A DNA stretch of 46,775 nt from Chara braunii. Taxonomy: Eukaryota; Streptophyta; Charophyceae; Charales; Characeae. The position numbers were made by a program, and so were the translations under genes. Below, piece by piece: positions 1-10,308 of the stretch. The DNA is taken from contig BFEA01000116.1 in assembly GCA_003427395.1 (NCBI GenBank), positions 2,457,245 to 2,504,019 of the forward strand. The letters run 5' to 3'. The notes beneath the pieces were generated by a model. That model did not search any database. It saw nothing but the letters and a program-made list of their open reading frames with translations, and was not told the origin of the DNA. The stretch's first letter is position 1. Each line of letters begins with the position of its first letter.

Positions 1-506
1 TTTTTAACTGGTCCTTATGGTCCTGGCTCCATGTCCATTCTGGAGAGCGTCAGTCCGGTTCCTATTCCCCTGGCAAGTCAAAAATGAAATACATCGTAGA
101 ACACGCTCATGCTTCCTTCCGTCTGGCCGAAGGATCCCTGACCAGCATTGATTACTCCTGACCAGGAGGATTGACTGTCAGCTTGCCCTAGTCTCCTATC
201 CAGTCAGATACCCCCTGGGGGTCTGTCGGTTGTAACAATAATGGTCAAGAAGAAGACTGCGGCTTTGCTGCCTTGTGGGTCCCGCTGGGTTGTCCAAAGT
301 CCTCGGGGAGGACGGTTGCTTTCCTGTGTCATCGAACTCTTGAGGGCGGAAGTTGGCGCCAATTCTTCCATATTAGTCAGTTGCCCGCTATGCTTGCTAT
401 TCTGCCTCTTATCAGCCAATCCTTGTGAAATGTTGTCCTCCTGATTGCTTGTCTCTCGGGAAATCTCCTTGATGCTGCGATGACCTTACGCCATCTGGCC
501 CGAATT

Positions 507-1073
507 TCAGCTTCCGCCATCTTGGCTAGTAACGTCCACATTTCCTCCTTGGCGACCTCTGTACCTTCGATTGTGCGGGTGCATCTCCTTTTCCAGATTA
601 TCCATAGTGTTAGCTTCCTGAGTAGCAGGAACCAGGTGCTCTTGCTGCCCTCGAGTCTTGAGTGGGGATCTGAAAGAAGGAGGATGGTTTGTGGAGTAGT
701 GATCGGGGGGGGGGACAGAGAATAGGGAGGTCCATAAGGCTCGGATCCTGTTCCAGAACCAAGTCGCCTCAGGACAGATGAGGAGACAGTGAGGTATGTA
801 TTCTATTGATTCAGTGTTGCAGAGGGTGCAGAGAGGTGAGCTGTTGATGTCTGAGTGTTGTCTTCGCACGTGGAGCCAGTTGTTGACCGGGAGGGCTGTG
901 TGGGCGATCAGCCACTGCATGCTCCGGATTTTGATTGGTCGGATGTTCAGGTGTTGGGGCCATGGGATAGTGAGTAGAGTTTGCGGTTCGAGGTTGAGGA
1001 TGTTAGTCCATTTCTTGATCAATCTGGGGTTGGGATCTGAAGTACGCAATGCTAGCTCGTAGCCGAATTTCAC
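507..1073 (-). pseudogene. LINE-A ORF2 C-terminal zf-RVT region
   Basis: Frame-shifted continuation of LINE-A ORF2. Near residues 80-130 it reads 'RSMQWLIAHTALPVNNWLH' and then a zinc-binding pattern C-T-L-C, nine residues, H, four residues, C ('CTLCNTESIEYIPHCLLIC'), followed by a W-F-W motif. This spacing is typical of the zf-RVT domain found after plant-type LINE reverse transcriptases, which is thought to help bind RNA or target DNA. The zinc ligands look intact. The frame is separated from the RT frame by at least two shifts, so no full-length protein could be made from this copy. The last third, after about residue 150, is low-information and may lie outside the conserved domain. Confidence 0.75.
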
Positions 1074-1383
1074 ATTGTATTCAACTATGGTTTGTGTCTT
1101 GCCAGCCTGGTCCTTCTTCCAGGCCCATTCCTTAGGGTCGAATTCTAAGTCCTGGATGCCAAGTTCTGGTAAAAAAAATGGCTCATGACTTGTTTTGAGT
1201 TACCCTGATTTTTCTCAGCTGGAAGGTCTCCAGAGCTTCGGTCTGTGGGTCTTTGTTAGAGATTTCGAGGACCTTTAGATTATGGTTGAGTACTGGGTAC
1301 GAGACGAAACTGGCCTTGTGACCTGATATCTGTTCTATAAATCTGAAGGCTCTTGTTGTGGGGGTCTGAGTAGTGAGCAGTCC

Positions 1384-1587
1384 CTAGTCTCCGGGCTTCC
1401 AGGTGAACCGTTCTCTGAGGAGTGGGATCCAATTTGCCGGAATGCTTTGTAGCATGGTCGTGAGGTTAGAGTCCAGATTGTGGCACCCTTTCAGTGGGGT
1501 GCGCAACTCCTGTTCGTTGTACCATTCGCCTCGATCTTCTGACCATAGGTGTTTGATCTGCCACACCCCTTTCTCCACCCAGGACAA
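1384..1587 (-). pseudogene. LINE-A ORF2 fragment between RT and zf-RVT
   Basis: Short open stretch in a third frame. It reads 'MSWVEKGVWQIKHLWSEDRGEWYNE...' and resembles the tryptophan-rich spacer found between thumb and zf-RVT in LINE proteins; LINE-B has a comparable stretch about 'GVIRVRDLLNQENRDW'. It sits between the RT frame (ending at 1622) and the zf-RVT frame (from 1073), in the expected order. It is a fragment of the same decayed ORF2 and not an independent gene. Confidence 0.6.
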
Positions 1588-1621
1588 CTTCCTCCTATCC
1601 CTGTGGTGGAGGGACCACGGG

Positions 1622-3502
1622 TTACCGCTCCTGTCTTTTATCTATGGATTGCAAAATAAAGGTTGTTTGAGTACTCTTGTTGGATGGGGCGCCGTGTTTC
1701 GTGGGTAATATCTGGTGCCAGGCCGGCAGGGTGGGGGCCCAGAATGATTTTGGTCTGGTGGTGTTGGGGGCTTGATCGGGGGTATGGGCGAAGGCCTCCT
1801 TGGGGACTTGACCGACCAACCCTTGCCCATAATCCAGAACAGACCCCCTCATGTTGTGGGGAGATCGGACCGGGGCCAGGTCACGTATGCTGTCTAGGGC
1901 CAGTTTGGTCCAAGGGATGTATTGTCGAGTCAAGATCTCCACTATCCATTTCATCTGGAGAGCGATCGCTTCTTGTTTCGGGTCGATAATCCCTAGACCG
2001 CCCTCATGTGGTTTAAGTGTGATGTATTTCCAGGCTACTTTATTGATGCAGGTCGTCCGACTTGGGTCGCCTGTCCACAGGTAGCATCTTAATCTAGATT
2101 GGAGGCTTTTGAGGTCCTCGTCTGGTGGCGACCAGATGGAGGCCATGTACCAAAGTGTGGAGAAGATAGATGTGTTGATGATGAGGGCCCTCCCAATTAG
2201 GGAGGCCTGGGCTTTTTTGCAGGGGTCCAATCTTTTTATTGCTTTTGCTAACGGGTTCTGCCCCAAGCCGGGCCACGTTCCTTCCGTGTTGATCATGATT
2301 CCCAGGTAGCATACGGCTTCCTCACTTGTGGACCACGCCATGGGGGGGGAGGGTTCGGGCGGCTGTGGGGGGGTGGTGTCGGCCAACCACCACCCTTCAG
2401 TCTTATTCCAATTGACTCTCATTTCAAAAGCCAGTCGGAGGGCTTCCATCGCCCTGACTAGTGCTTGGAAGGAAGAGTTATTGGCTGGAATGAGCACGGT
2501 GAGGTCGTCGGCAAACATGAGTGTTGTTGGTAGGGCGAAGTCGTGAAGCGGGCTGAAGTTTTGTTCGGTCAGGCGATCTATAGACGGATCTTTGCGGAGG
2601 AAAGACGTGATGGCCTCCATAATGAACAAGAAGATAGGGGGGGCTCGTGGGTCTCCTTGACGAACCGATCGGGGCATGGGGTAGGTGTTGGATAGGATTC
2701 TGTTGATTTGTACTCTGCCAGCAGCGTCGCTGTATAGGACTTTGACCCACTCTCTAAATATTGGGCCAACACCCATTTTCTCCATACAGTTGTGTAGGAA
2801 CTCCCAATTGACCTGGTCGTAGGCTTTTTCGAAGTCGAAGCATCGGATTGCCGCCTTCATGCCTTTTTCTGTGATTTTCTTTGTCGCCTCGTTCAACGCC
2901 ATTACGTTGTCTAGGATATATCTACCTGGAATGAAGCCTGCCTGGTCTATGTGGAAGCATTTGTCCATGACGTTGGTTATCCTATTGGTCAGGGTTTTAG
3001 CTAGGATTTTGTACGGGGTTGTGAGGAGGGATATCTGTTGGTAGTTCTTGAGGTCGTATTTGTCTCCTTTCTTATGGAGGAGGGATACTACGCTTGTGCT
3101 GAGTAGTTCTCCTAGTCCGCCCTTGGTCTTGCTGTCGTGGAAGAAGTTCTGGAGGTCCTCTCTTAGGACGGGCCAGAAGTGAATCCATAATTCCTTGGAC
3201 ATCCCATCTATGCCCGGGCCCTTGTCATTTCCCATTTGTGTGAGTGTTGTGTGTAGTTCTTCGATGGTGATTGGTTTGTCGAGGTCCTCCGCTTGTTTAG
3301 GGGTGATGGTCCTCTCGAGGTAGGACAACATGTATTGGCGGGCAGATGAGTTGGCTAGGGGGGNAGGGGAAGGAGTTTTGGCTTCGTAGAGGTCTGTGTA
3401 GAAAGATCGCACAATCTGCACTAGCTCGGTTCCTGTCGTCTTCACTGNCCCTCTGTCTGTGGGGTCTTTTAGCGCTTCTATCGTATTGTTCCTGGTGTTA
3501 GC
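1622..3502 (-). pseudogene. LINE-A reverse transcriptase domain
   Basis: Open frame of about 626 codons encoding the RT of a LINE ORF2, the enzyme that copies element RNA at a nicked target site. In N-to-C order: 'KGPGIDGMSKELW', 'LLHKKGDKYDLKNYQ' and 'DQAGFIPGR'; motif A 'CFDFEKAYDQVNW' with its catalytic Asp; motif B 'SVRQGDPRAPP'; motif C 'MFADDLTVLI' with FADD at about 2515-2504; then a thumb region ending 'KPHEGGLGIIDPK'. The catalytic residues are intact. An ATG at 3688 keeps the frame open, but the first 57 codons lie in the 3' tail of the inserted LINE-B and its A-run, so that start is artificial. The true N-terminal side is at 8.6-10.2 kb. A frameshift near 1620 ends the frame before zf-RVT. 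Confidence 0.88.
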
Positions 3503-3517
3503 TTTTTTTTTTTTTTT
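3503..3517 (-). other. LINE-B poly(A) tail
   Basis: Run of 15 T on the plus strand, an A-run in element orientation. It sits exactly where RT-coding sequence of LINE-A stops and 3' UTR of LINE-B begins. Read through in the RT frame it gives a run of lysines. Confidence 0.75.
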
Positions 3518-3823
3518 GAAGGCCCAGTGCCCAAGGCTGATATTATCAACATAATGAATGAGGCCGGGGTCCTCCCAGTCTACCCGGAAGTAACCAAAAG
3601 GAGCCTGCTGAGAACATATCCCATCTTCCTTGAATAAGAATGATGCTGAACTGTGAGCCAAATGTTGCGCTATGGATCTGATGTCCACTGACCATCAGGA
3701 AGGACAGTAAAGTAAACTAGCTTAGTGCCTCTTCACCCTTAATGGGCGCCAAAACATCTTGACAACCAAGCACGTTACCAGTTATCTCCATCAAGCCTAT
3801 GTCTAAAAACCTCTGAAAATGTC

Positions 3824-4661
3824 TTATCCAAACCAAGCAGCAGGCACAAGACAATTAATTGGGGGGGGGAAGAAATCAGGAAATTCAAACAATGGCCTTA
3901 GAGGGATAGAGGGATCAACAGTAGTCCAGTCATTAAAGATAAGCCGGTAATTTCTTTTAATAGGTTCCTGAGCATTTGCGTGACCACCTTCCCAAATTAC
4001 TTTCCCCAGCCTCCCACCCTGGTCACCTCCCAGCCAACTTCTATTAAATTGATTGATATGGACCCAGATCTCATTATGTTCTGATAGGAACTGGATTTTA
4101 TCTTTACCTTGTTCCCACTTGATAGTTAATTCCGTTTGAACCTGCTGCTTAATGGATTCTGAGAATTCTGGCCCGTCCAAATGCGCACCCTCCATTTCAA
4201 AGGTACACCTTCTTGTCCAAATCGCCCATATGATCGCCCTCCTACCTATTAAGAACATGTTGATTGTGAAGTCATCCACTTGGTCCGGATGCCATGATTC
4301 CAAAAGGAGGGTTTTCCACTCCCAAGGACAAAACCATCTCCAAAGCCAGATTGACCCCGGGCATTGGAGGAAAATATGCTCTATTGTTTCGGGGATAAGT
4401 TTGGATGGGAAAGCTGATTTACAGAACTTAACACCATGGGAGGGCAATGCCCTTCTGTTCAAGAGAAGACCTATCAATGATCCAGTCGTTCGTAGGAAGA
4501 CATCTATGAGCAATTTGCCACTGTAAAGAAGCAATTTTGACAGGTTTAGTTTTAGAAGTTTGGAACCACTCAATACTTCTCAACTCGTCCTTACTAACAT
4601 TAAGGTTCTTATGCCATCTTTCTTCAATGCGATCTTTTAAGTTAAACCTGGGGCGGAACAT
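3824..4661 (-). pseudogene. LINE-B ORF2 C-terminal zf-RVT region
   Basis: Two overlapping frames. The one at 4661-4428 reads 'KIASLQWQIAHRCLPTNDWI'. The one at 4573-3824 carries 'FCKSAFPSKL...ETIEHIFLQCP' and then 'IWLWRWFCPWEW', the zf-RVT pattern ending H-x4-C. A tail follows with 'LIGRRAIIWAIW', 'SWLGGDQGGRLG' and 'IWEGG'. A one-base shift between the frames breaks the protein. The C-terminal tail is recognisably homologous to the plus-strand remnant at 16.36-16.86 kb, so this tail belongs to the element family and is not chance ORF. Confidence 0.75.
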
Positions 4662-4927
4662 TCTATAGGATGCTTTGACTGTGCGGGTGTGTAGTTTTCT
4701 AGGATGAAAGTGATCTCGTTTCCCGGGAAGTGACCAACACCAGTTAAGAGGGTCAAACGGAAGGTGAGAGATGCGGGTATCTGGTATAAAAGCAAGTTAT
4801 TTTTCATCAATATTCAGTACTCTAATCCTGAACAGTTGGTCATACGTGCTCCATCTAATTTCCTCCTGTTGATCCCGGTTGAGAATGCCATCATCCTGAA
4901 TCTGAAAGATTGATAGAAGAATTTGAT

Positions 4928-6058
4928 TCAGATATGAATCTCAATTATGTTACCGAATACGCCTTTGTGGTTATGAAACGCCACCCAATCACTTTCAATG
5001 AGTGTGGGACCCTTTCGTAGGATTCTGACCCATTCCAGGGGGATAATGTCAATTATCGAATCAAGAGTGGAAGTCTGATGGTGGCTATATCTTATACGCT
5101 CATGCAAGTCAGTGGCCGAACGCCAGTCTCTATTTTCTTGATTCAATAAATCTCTAACCCTTATTACTCCCCTGTTAATCCAACTTTTCCAGGGGGCATC
5201 CATACAATGCAGAACACACCCTTGGTCATCCCTAATAAAAGTATTGTTGAAAAGGGGTTGCTGACAAACTTCTTCCCATCTTGCCGGTGAAACTTTATCT
5301 GGGATAAACATTTTTCTCCAATTTTTTATTAGTGTGATCCAAAAAGGATCCCACCAAAGATCCCTCCTAATTGTCTGTCTATCTGAGATCTCCTCCTGAT
5401 TCTGGTCCCCTTGAGAGCTTCTCGGTAAAGACCATGCCAGGTTCTCCAGCCACATTAGGGGATCTATGTGATCAGGGACCGGAGGAGCTAACCTTTTTAT
5501 CTGTTCAAAGGCTAGGAAGGACCAAGGGGTGTTGGGATTGAATATAAGGCGTTTGATCCACTGGAGAGAGAGAGCTATAGCTTGGGTATGGGGATCAATG
5601 ATCCCAAGGCCCCCTTTTGTTTTGGGTTGGATAATGGACGACCAAGCCACTTTCCTAATGACATTGGATCTTTCATGATCTCCGCGCCATGAGAAGGCCG
5701 CTACATGTCTCTTGAAGAGTTTGAGATTACCTTTGTCCAAAGCCCAAAAAATCGATCTATACCATATAGAAGCCAATATGACATTATTAATTATTAAGGT
5801 TCTACCAAACAGGGATGTGTGTTTATCCTTCCATAAATCAAGTTTCAACCTTGTCTGTTGTAGAATCCCTTCATTGGTAGAAGTGGGTTTACCTGAGACT
5901 GAGAGGGATACTCCTAGAACTCTGATTGGTTCGTTATGATGAACCCACTTAATACAGGAAGGTTCAGGGGGTCTCACACCTTGATGATGGATCCACCAAC
6001 CAAGTGTTTTATTCCCCCAATTGACCTTCATATTAGAGAGGTTACAAAATTTGTCCAT
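4928..6058 (-). pseudogene. LINE-B RT thumb/connection region
   Basis: Open frame of 376 codons continuing ORF2 after the RT catalytic centre. It contains 'MKVNWGNKTLGWWIHHQG', 'IRVLGVSLS', 'LFGRTLIINNVILASIWYRS', 'FSWRGD...VAWSSIIQPKTKGGLGIIDPHTQAIAL' and 'WIKRLIF'. The G-R-x-LIIN and KGGLG-I-DP landmarks are standard for LINE RT thumbs and align with LINE-A ('IGRALIINTSIF', 'HEGGLGIIDPKQEAIAL'). It ends at a stop at 4928. The frame upstream is disrupted between 6058 and 6103. Confidence 0.82.
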
Positions 6059-6102
6059 TAGTCTTTTGATGGCTTATAAATTTTCATGTGAAGCATCAAC
6101 CA

Positions 6103-6600
6103 TCAGAGAGAGGTCGCCAGCAAAGAGAGAGCAAACTGGGACTGCTTCTCAGGAATAGAGGAGACTTGGATACGCCTGATGTCTTTATGATGTCTTATGT
6201 TAGTTGCTAAAGCTTCCATAATGATCACAAAGAGAAGAGGAGCAATGGGATCACCTTGCCTTACTGATCGCTGAAGTAAAATAGGGGGTGCTACATTTCC
6301 ATGGACCATGACCCTTGTTGTGGCATTCCTGTGCAAGATATTGATCCATCTCCTAAAATGTGGACCAAAATTAAACTTCTCCAGACATTTATCTAAGAAA
6401 AAACAGTCCACATGATCATATGCTTTCTCAAAGTCTATAAAGATGAATGTCGCGTTATGCTTAGACTATCGAGAGAGCTTGATAATCTTATTAATGAGCA
6501 GAATATTTTCATGAATATTCCTTCCTTGGATAAATCCAGTTTGTAAAGGATGAATAATGTCCGCAATGTACTTATTCAGGCGAATCGTGAGAGTATTTTA
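6103..6600 (-). pseudogene. LINE-B RT catalytic core, broken
   Basis: Continues the endonuclease-RT frame past an in-frame TAA (6598-6600) and a TAG (6466-6468). Between them reads 'LQTGFIQGRNIHENILLINK'; after the TAG comes motif A 'FIFIDFEKAYDHVD', then motif B 'SVRQGDPIAPLLF'. The frame stops at 6103. A one-base shift near 6135 moves to a frame reading 'LFAGDLSLMVDAS' (6124-6113 = FAGD), where FADD is expected. The first catalytic Asp therefore appears replaced by Gly. With two stops, one shift and a lost catalytic residue this RT is dead. Confidence 0.8.
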
Positions 6601-7040
6601 GATCAACTTATACGCCACGGTGAGCAGTGTGATAGGTCGATAGTTCCTAATGTTATATTTATCGCCTTTCTTATAGAGTAGGGTCAACACCCCTTGCCCT
6701 ACTATCTCCCCCATATCGCCTGAGTCCCATACTGCCTGGTAGAAATTCATGAGGTCTTGGGAGATGAAATCCCACAAGGCCTCCCAGAGTTCTTTGGGGA
6801 GACCATCAATCCCTGGGGTCTTATCTTCTTCCATTAATAATAGGGCAGTCCATATTTCATCTTTTGACAAGGGCAACTCCAATTGTTCTCTTTGATGCGA
6901 GGAAAGAGACTTAGTTAGGGGGATAAGAAACTCTTCTATTTCCTTTGTGCGTTGATCCAGGGGAATGTCCCTATTTTCTGAAAGGAAAATATCCTTGATT
7001 CCTAAAATGACCTTCTGATTCCTCCAAAATGACAATACGT

Positions 7041-7445
7041 CCTTGATAAATGATCTAAAGGAGTCAATCTTAAGATGAGTTGTATTAACTTTATAGAAGC
7101 CTCTTCCTTGATTTGGTTTCTTGCCAAAGGAGAGGATGGCTACGTACATGGTATAGTCTAAACCTAGAAGGGGACTTCGTGGAAAAATCTCTGTCATCTG
7201 GAGCGCACCTTCCAATTCCTCTGAGAGGAGGATATGATCTATTCGAGACTTGGTGGACGATCTGACTTGATTCCTCCGAAAGCATGTGTAAGTACGCTTA
7301 GATGGATTTAAACACCTGAATGAGTCAAAGAGATTTAAGTTGTGAGCAAAGTTGGTCATCATAATCTCATCAGCCTCCACATAAACTAGAGAGGGATTAG
7401 GAATGTTCCATCTATCAAGAGATCGATCCGGAGCAGCATTAAAAT
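7041..7445 (-). repeat. 405-bp tandem copy 2 (3' copy) in LINE-B endonuclease
   Basis: Downstream copy, in coding orientation, of an in-frame 405-bp duplication. It differs from the other copy at 17 of 135 encoded residues. Most nucleotide differences aligned by eye are transitions, usually T or A here against C or G there. The catalytic His codon of the LDH motif is changed to Tyr in this copy. Confidence 0.85.
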
Positions 7446-7850
7446 CCTTGATAAATGATCTAAAGGAGTCAATCTTAAGATGAGCTATATTAAGTTTATA
7501 GAAGCCTCTTCCTTGATCTGTTTTTTTGCCAAAGGAGAGGATGGCTACGCACATGGCATGGTCTAAACCTAGAAGGGGACTTCGTGGAAAGATCTCTGCC
7601 ATCTGGAGCGCACCTTCCAATTCCTCTGAGAGGAGGATAAGATCTATTCGGGACTTGGTGGACGATCTCACTTGATTCCTCCAAAAGCATGTGTAGGTAC
7701 GCTTAGATGGATTTAAACGCCTGAACGAGTCAAGGAGATTTAAGTTGTGAGCAAAGTTGGTCATCCTAATCTCATCAGCCTCCACATAAACTGGACAGGG
7801 ATTAGGAATGTTCCATCTATCAAGAAATCGATCCGGAGCAGCATTAAAAT
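7446..7850 (-). repeat. 405-bp tandem copy 1 (5' copy) in LINE-B endonuclease
   Basis: Upstream copy in coding orientation. It starts at the DFN motif and keeps the endonuclease signature residues (GDFNAAP, SRID, GLDHAM). Its period against the 3' copy is exactly 405 bp (135 codons), so the reading frame survives the duplication. Confidence 0.85.
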
Positions 7851-8406
7851 CTCCTGCTATTATGACCGGAATCCCTACAGGGAGGATGGGGGGGAGAGAA
7901 TCAAGAAAGCGTTGACGATCCCCAACATCATTAGGAGCATATATACATAGGATACTAATTATCTCTAGTTCCAACGTTGCCAGGATATATGCCCACCTAC
8001 CTTCTTCTTTATCAACATCCCAATATACCGGTTCTAACTTGGATCCAGGGGGAATCCAGATAGCGACTCTGGCACTGCCCAAACGGGGGGCATGGGCTCT
8101 GAAGGCTGTATAAGGTGAAATTTGCTTATGACAATAATTATGCTGGTCCGAATCCATAAGGTGAGTTTCCTGAATACAAATTACATCCGGCCACTCTCTT
8201 CCTCCTATGGCTCTCAATTGGTCGAATATGGCATTCTTTTTTTGAGACTTAGCCGATGCTAGACCATTTACATTCAAGGATCTGATGTCGATGTCCGCAT
8301 TCCTTTTGAGAATTTTCCAAGCTTTATCTTTGTTATAAAGGACATCAATTACTCTAGAATCCATTTGTTACTATAACACTAAACAGTGAGTTATCGTGTA
8401 GATAGC

Positions 8407-8580
8407 AGGACAAAGGATCAGTCAAAGATCAAGCCATTGTCCAGTATCCAATAATCCTCCCGTCATCAATGTCCTCTGAGCAAGCATCCTAATAGGACGA
8501 AGGATCAGTCAAAGATCAAGCCATTGGCCAGTATCCAATAATCCTCCCGTCATCAATGTCCTCTGAGCAAGCATCCTAAT
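8407..8580 (-). repeat. Two 87-bp tandem copies at the LINE-B 5' end
   Basis: 8407-8493 and 8494-8580 are near-identical (two differences seen). They lie just upstream of the ORF2 start at 8364, in the putative 5' leader. Tandem units at the 5' end are known for some LINEs, where they can carry promoter activity; a role here is inference. Confidence 0.8.
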
Positions 8581-8624
8581 AGCAGAGTGCCGACATCAGT
8601 TTCGGACCAAAAGTCGTTAGCTTT

Positions 8625-9155
8625 TATCTTGAGGAGTTGAAGCTCACTCAGAGCATCCTGATTGAACCATTTGAGACCCATATTCTTAGTAACATCATAT
8701 TTTAGAAACACGTCTCCTTCCGCCAATCTTCCTTCACCCTCTTTTATCGATAGCAAAGCCTTACCTCCTGATGGAAAGTTTGACTTAGCATAACTTAGGA
8801 TCTCGTTCGCTGGGGAAGAGGGAGAGGGGGGGGCCGAAGCAGATCCTAGTAGTGTTACTTCCCCATAGGCTGCGGACTGAGGTTCGGATAAACCGACCTC
8901 CCATACTCCTCCTTGATATCTCACTGGTAGGAGTGTCGTTCCCGCCTTCGTAGGGGATAGTTGTCCTTTGATCGTGCGGAAGAAGAATTTTGACATGGAC
9001 TCCTTGAGTTCATAGTCTGTCATCCTTGCCCGAATTTGGAGACCTCTTAGTTCCCACTTTCTCCATTCATTGAGCTCTTCCCTTGCTTCTATCAACGTGC
9101 TATAGTAGAAGTCGTTGTCTAGGTCGGAAATGAGGTTTTCTTCGGCTATCTCCAT
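8625..9155 (-). pseudogene. LINE-A ORF2 endonuclease-RT linker
   Basis: Frame beginning 'MEIAEENLISDLDNDFYYS' with 'WRKWELRGLQIRARMTDYELKESMSKFFFRTIKG', the charged alpha-helical stretch ending in an F-F-R/S motif that precedes the RT in LINE ORF2 proteins. After about residue 75 ('LSPTKAG...', near 8935) the sequence loses resemblance to LINE linkers, although the frame stays open to about 8553. The RT-side continuation across LINE-B begins 'ANTRNNTIEALKDPTD' at 3502. Either the whole stretch to 8625 is LINE-A, or LINE-A ends near 8935 and the remainder came in with LINE-B. Confidence 0.65.
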
Positions 9156-9332
9156 GACTGTCTGAAGTTCTTGTTTTCTGGTATTCCTCTCCCCTGCTAT
9201 GCTTTTGGACTCTGAAGAGACGGTTTGGGTTAGGTCTGTGTAGCTGTCGATGAACCACTTATGTCTGTCGACCTGTCTGGTACGGTTCTGTCTAAGGAAA
9301 TACCAGTTTCATTCCACTGCTTTGTTTAACCT

Positions 9333-10217
9333 CTATGTGGCCAGCAGTGAGTTGTTTATCTTGTAGAAGCCCTGGACTTTTTCTACCAGGCAGTTGAAGT
9401 TGAGGAGCAGGTGGGTAGGTTTGTGATCCAGGCCTTTGAGGGTGGTTGCTGCTAGGATGTCTGCTTCTTTGATGGTACCCTGTAGATAGTCTGATACGAG
9501 AAAGAAGTCGATTCTCGACATGGATGTGTGGTTTGCTCGGTTCTTCTTGATTAGAGAGAATTTCTTTTTCGTGGGGCGGAGTATTCTGAACAGGTCGATC
9601 AGGTTGTACTCAGTCATCATGTTACGTAGGTGTGCTCCTGCTCTGGTGGGGCCCATAACGGTGGAGTGTGAGATGCGGTCGAGGTTAGGCTCCAGTGTTG
9701 TGTTCCAGTCGCCTGCTATGATGATCAGTGAGAGGGAAGGGATTAGGGCTCTGATGCTGTCGAAGAAGTTCACGGTGTTCATTTTCGGCATTTGGGGCGT
9801 AGATGTTCAGAATCTTCGCCTCTTCGCACTGCCACTTGATGTCCATCCACGACCATCTTCCTTCGCTTGTGTCTCCTCCTTTCCCCAATATCAATCCTTC
9901 GGTTAAGATTTTGGACGTGTGGGGGATGATGATTGTTGTGCCCCTGTTTGCTGTACCTGACTTGTTGGCCCAAGCAGAGTAGGCGGCGCCTCCTACACAT
10001 TTTTATGTTGTTTCTCTGATCCTCTTGTGGTTTGGAAGGTCGGAGAGGTGTGTTTCTTGCAGTAAGATGGCATCCGGTCTGGATCTGTCTATTTTAAGTC
10101 TGTGCCAATGTCCCTGAGTTTGTCTTCTTCTGTTAAGGTATTACCCAGACCGTAGACATTCCAGCTGATGATTCTTAGGCTTTTAGTGACCCACTCTGTT
10201 CTGATTTCGGGCTCCAT
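9333..10217 (-). pseudogene. LINE-A ORF2 N-terminus, AP-like endonuclease
   Basis: Start assigned at ATG 10217-10215: it opens 'MEPEIRTEWVTKSLRIISWNVYGLGN', the usual LINE ORF2 opening with the metal-binding Asn. Downstream, in frames joined by shifts, are 'DAILLQETHLSDLPN' (catalytic Glu), 'EGRWSWMDIKW', 'AKILNIYAPNAE', 'IIIAGDWNTTLEPNLDR' (Asp-Asn), 'SRIDFFLVSD' and 'KGLDHKPTHLLLNF' (His). All key residues of the target-nicking nuclease are present, but at least two frameshifts (about 9.89 and 9.79 kb) prevent a continuous protein. ORF1 ends 91 bp upstream, the normal bicistronic layout. Confidence 0.82.
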
Positions 10218-10308
10218 GGGCCAAAGCTGTGTGGGCCGTGCTGTTCAGAAAAGACTGTGTGGGTGGGGTGAGGGGTTTTGTTTGACCATTTGGAAGTGGT
10301 GATAGTAT

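Larger units (their letters stand above)
1..3502 (-). mobile_element. LINE-A, 3' part (RT, zf-RVT, 3' end)
   Basis: 3' portion of a minus-strand non-LTR retrotransposon. Reading down from 3502 it holds the reverse transcriptase, the thumb/connection region and a zf-RVT-like zinc motif, broken by frameshifts. The T-run at positions 1-5, an A-run on the coding strand, is probably the start of its A-tail, cut by the window edge. The same tail-proximal sequence recurs near 16.1 kb, which supports this as the element's 3' terminus. The 5' part lies at about 8.6-13.0 kb, separated by the LINE-B insertion. Two unknown bases (3364, 3448) fall inside it. Confidence 0.85.
6601..8364 (-). pseudogene. 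LINE-B ORF2 endonuclease and RT N-terminus
   Basis: 588-codon frame starting 'MDSRVIDVLYNKDK'. It encodes an AP-like endonuclease, which nicks the target DNA: 'DIRSLNVNGLAS' (metal-binding Asn), 'ICIQETHL' (Glu), 'ILCIYAPND', 'VIIAGDFNAAPDR' (catalytic Asp-Asn), 'KSRIDLILLS' and 'LLGLDHAM' (catalytic His). The segment from DFN to about 'FRSFIKD' is then repeated in frame (135 residues); in the second copy the His is Tyr ('GLDYTM'). The RT start follows: 'EDKTPGIDGLPKELWEALW', 'VLTLLYKKGDKYNIRNYRPITLLTVAYKLI', then a TAA. The linker between endonuclease and RT is much shorter than in LINE-A, so an internal deletion is likely. Confidence 0.85.
3503..8614 (-). mobile_element. LINE-B nested inside LINE-A
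   Basis: Second minus-strand LINE of about 5.1 kb, in the same orientation as its host. The 3' end is marked by an A-tail (15 T on the plus strand, 3503-3517), preceded by about 300 bp of 3' UTR. Then come zf-RVT, thumb, RT, endonuclease (ORF2 start at 8364) and a 5' region with two 87-bp tandem copies. The proposed 5' edge at 8614 rests on the 10-mer GTTAGCTTTT shared by 3497-3506 and 8615-8624, a possible target-site duplication whose last four T overlap the tail. A 5' edge near 8935 is also possible, because LINE-A-like sequence is only secure above that point. Confidence 0.8.

Noticed and set aside
3503-3688. N-terminal extension of the LINE-A RT frame starting at ATG 3688
   Set aside because: These codons lie in the LINE-B 3' UTR and its A-tail. 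The open frame across the junction is accidental.
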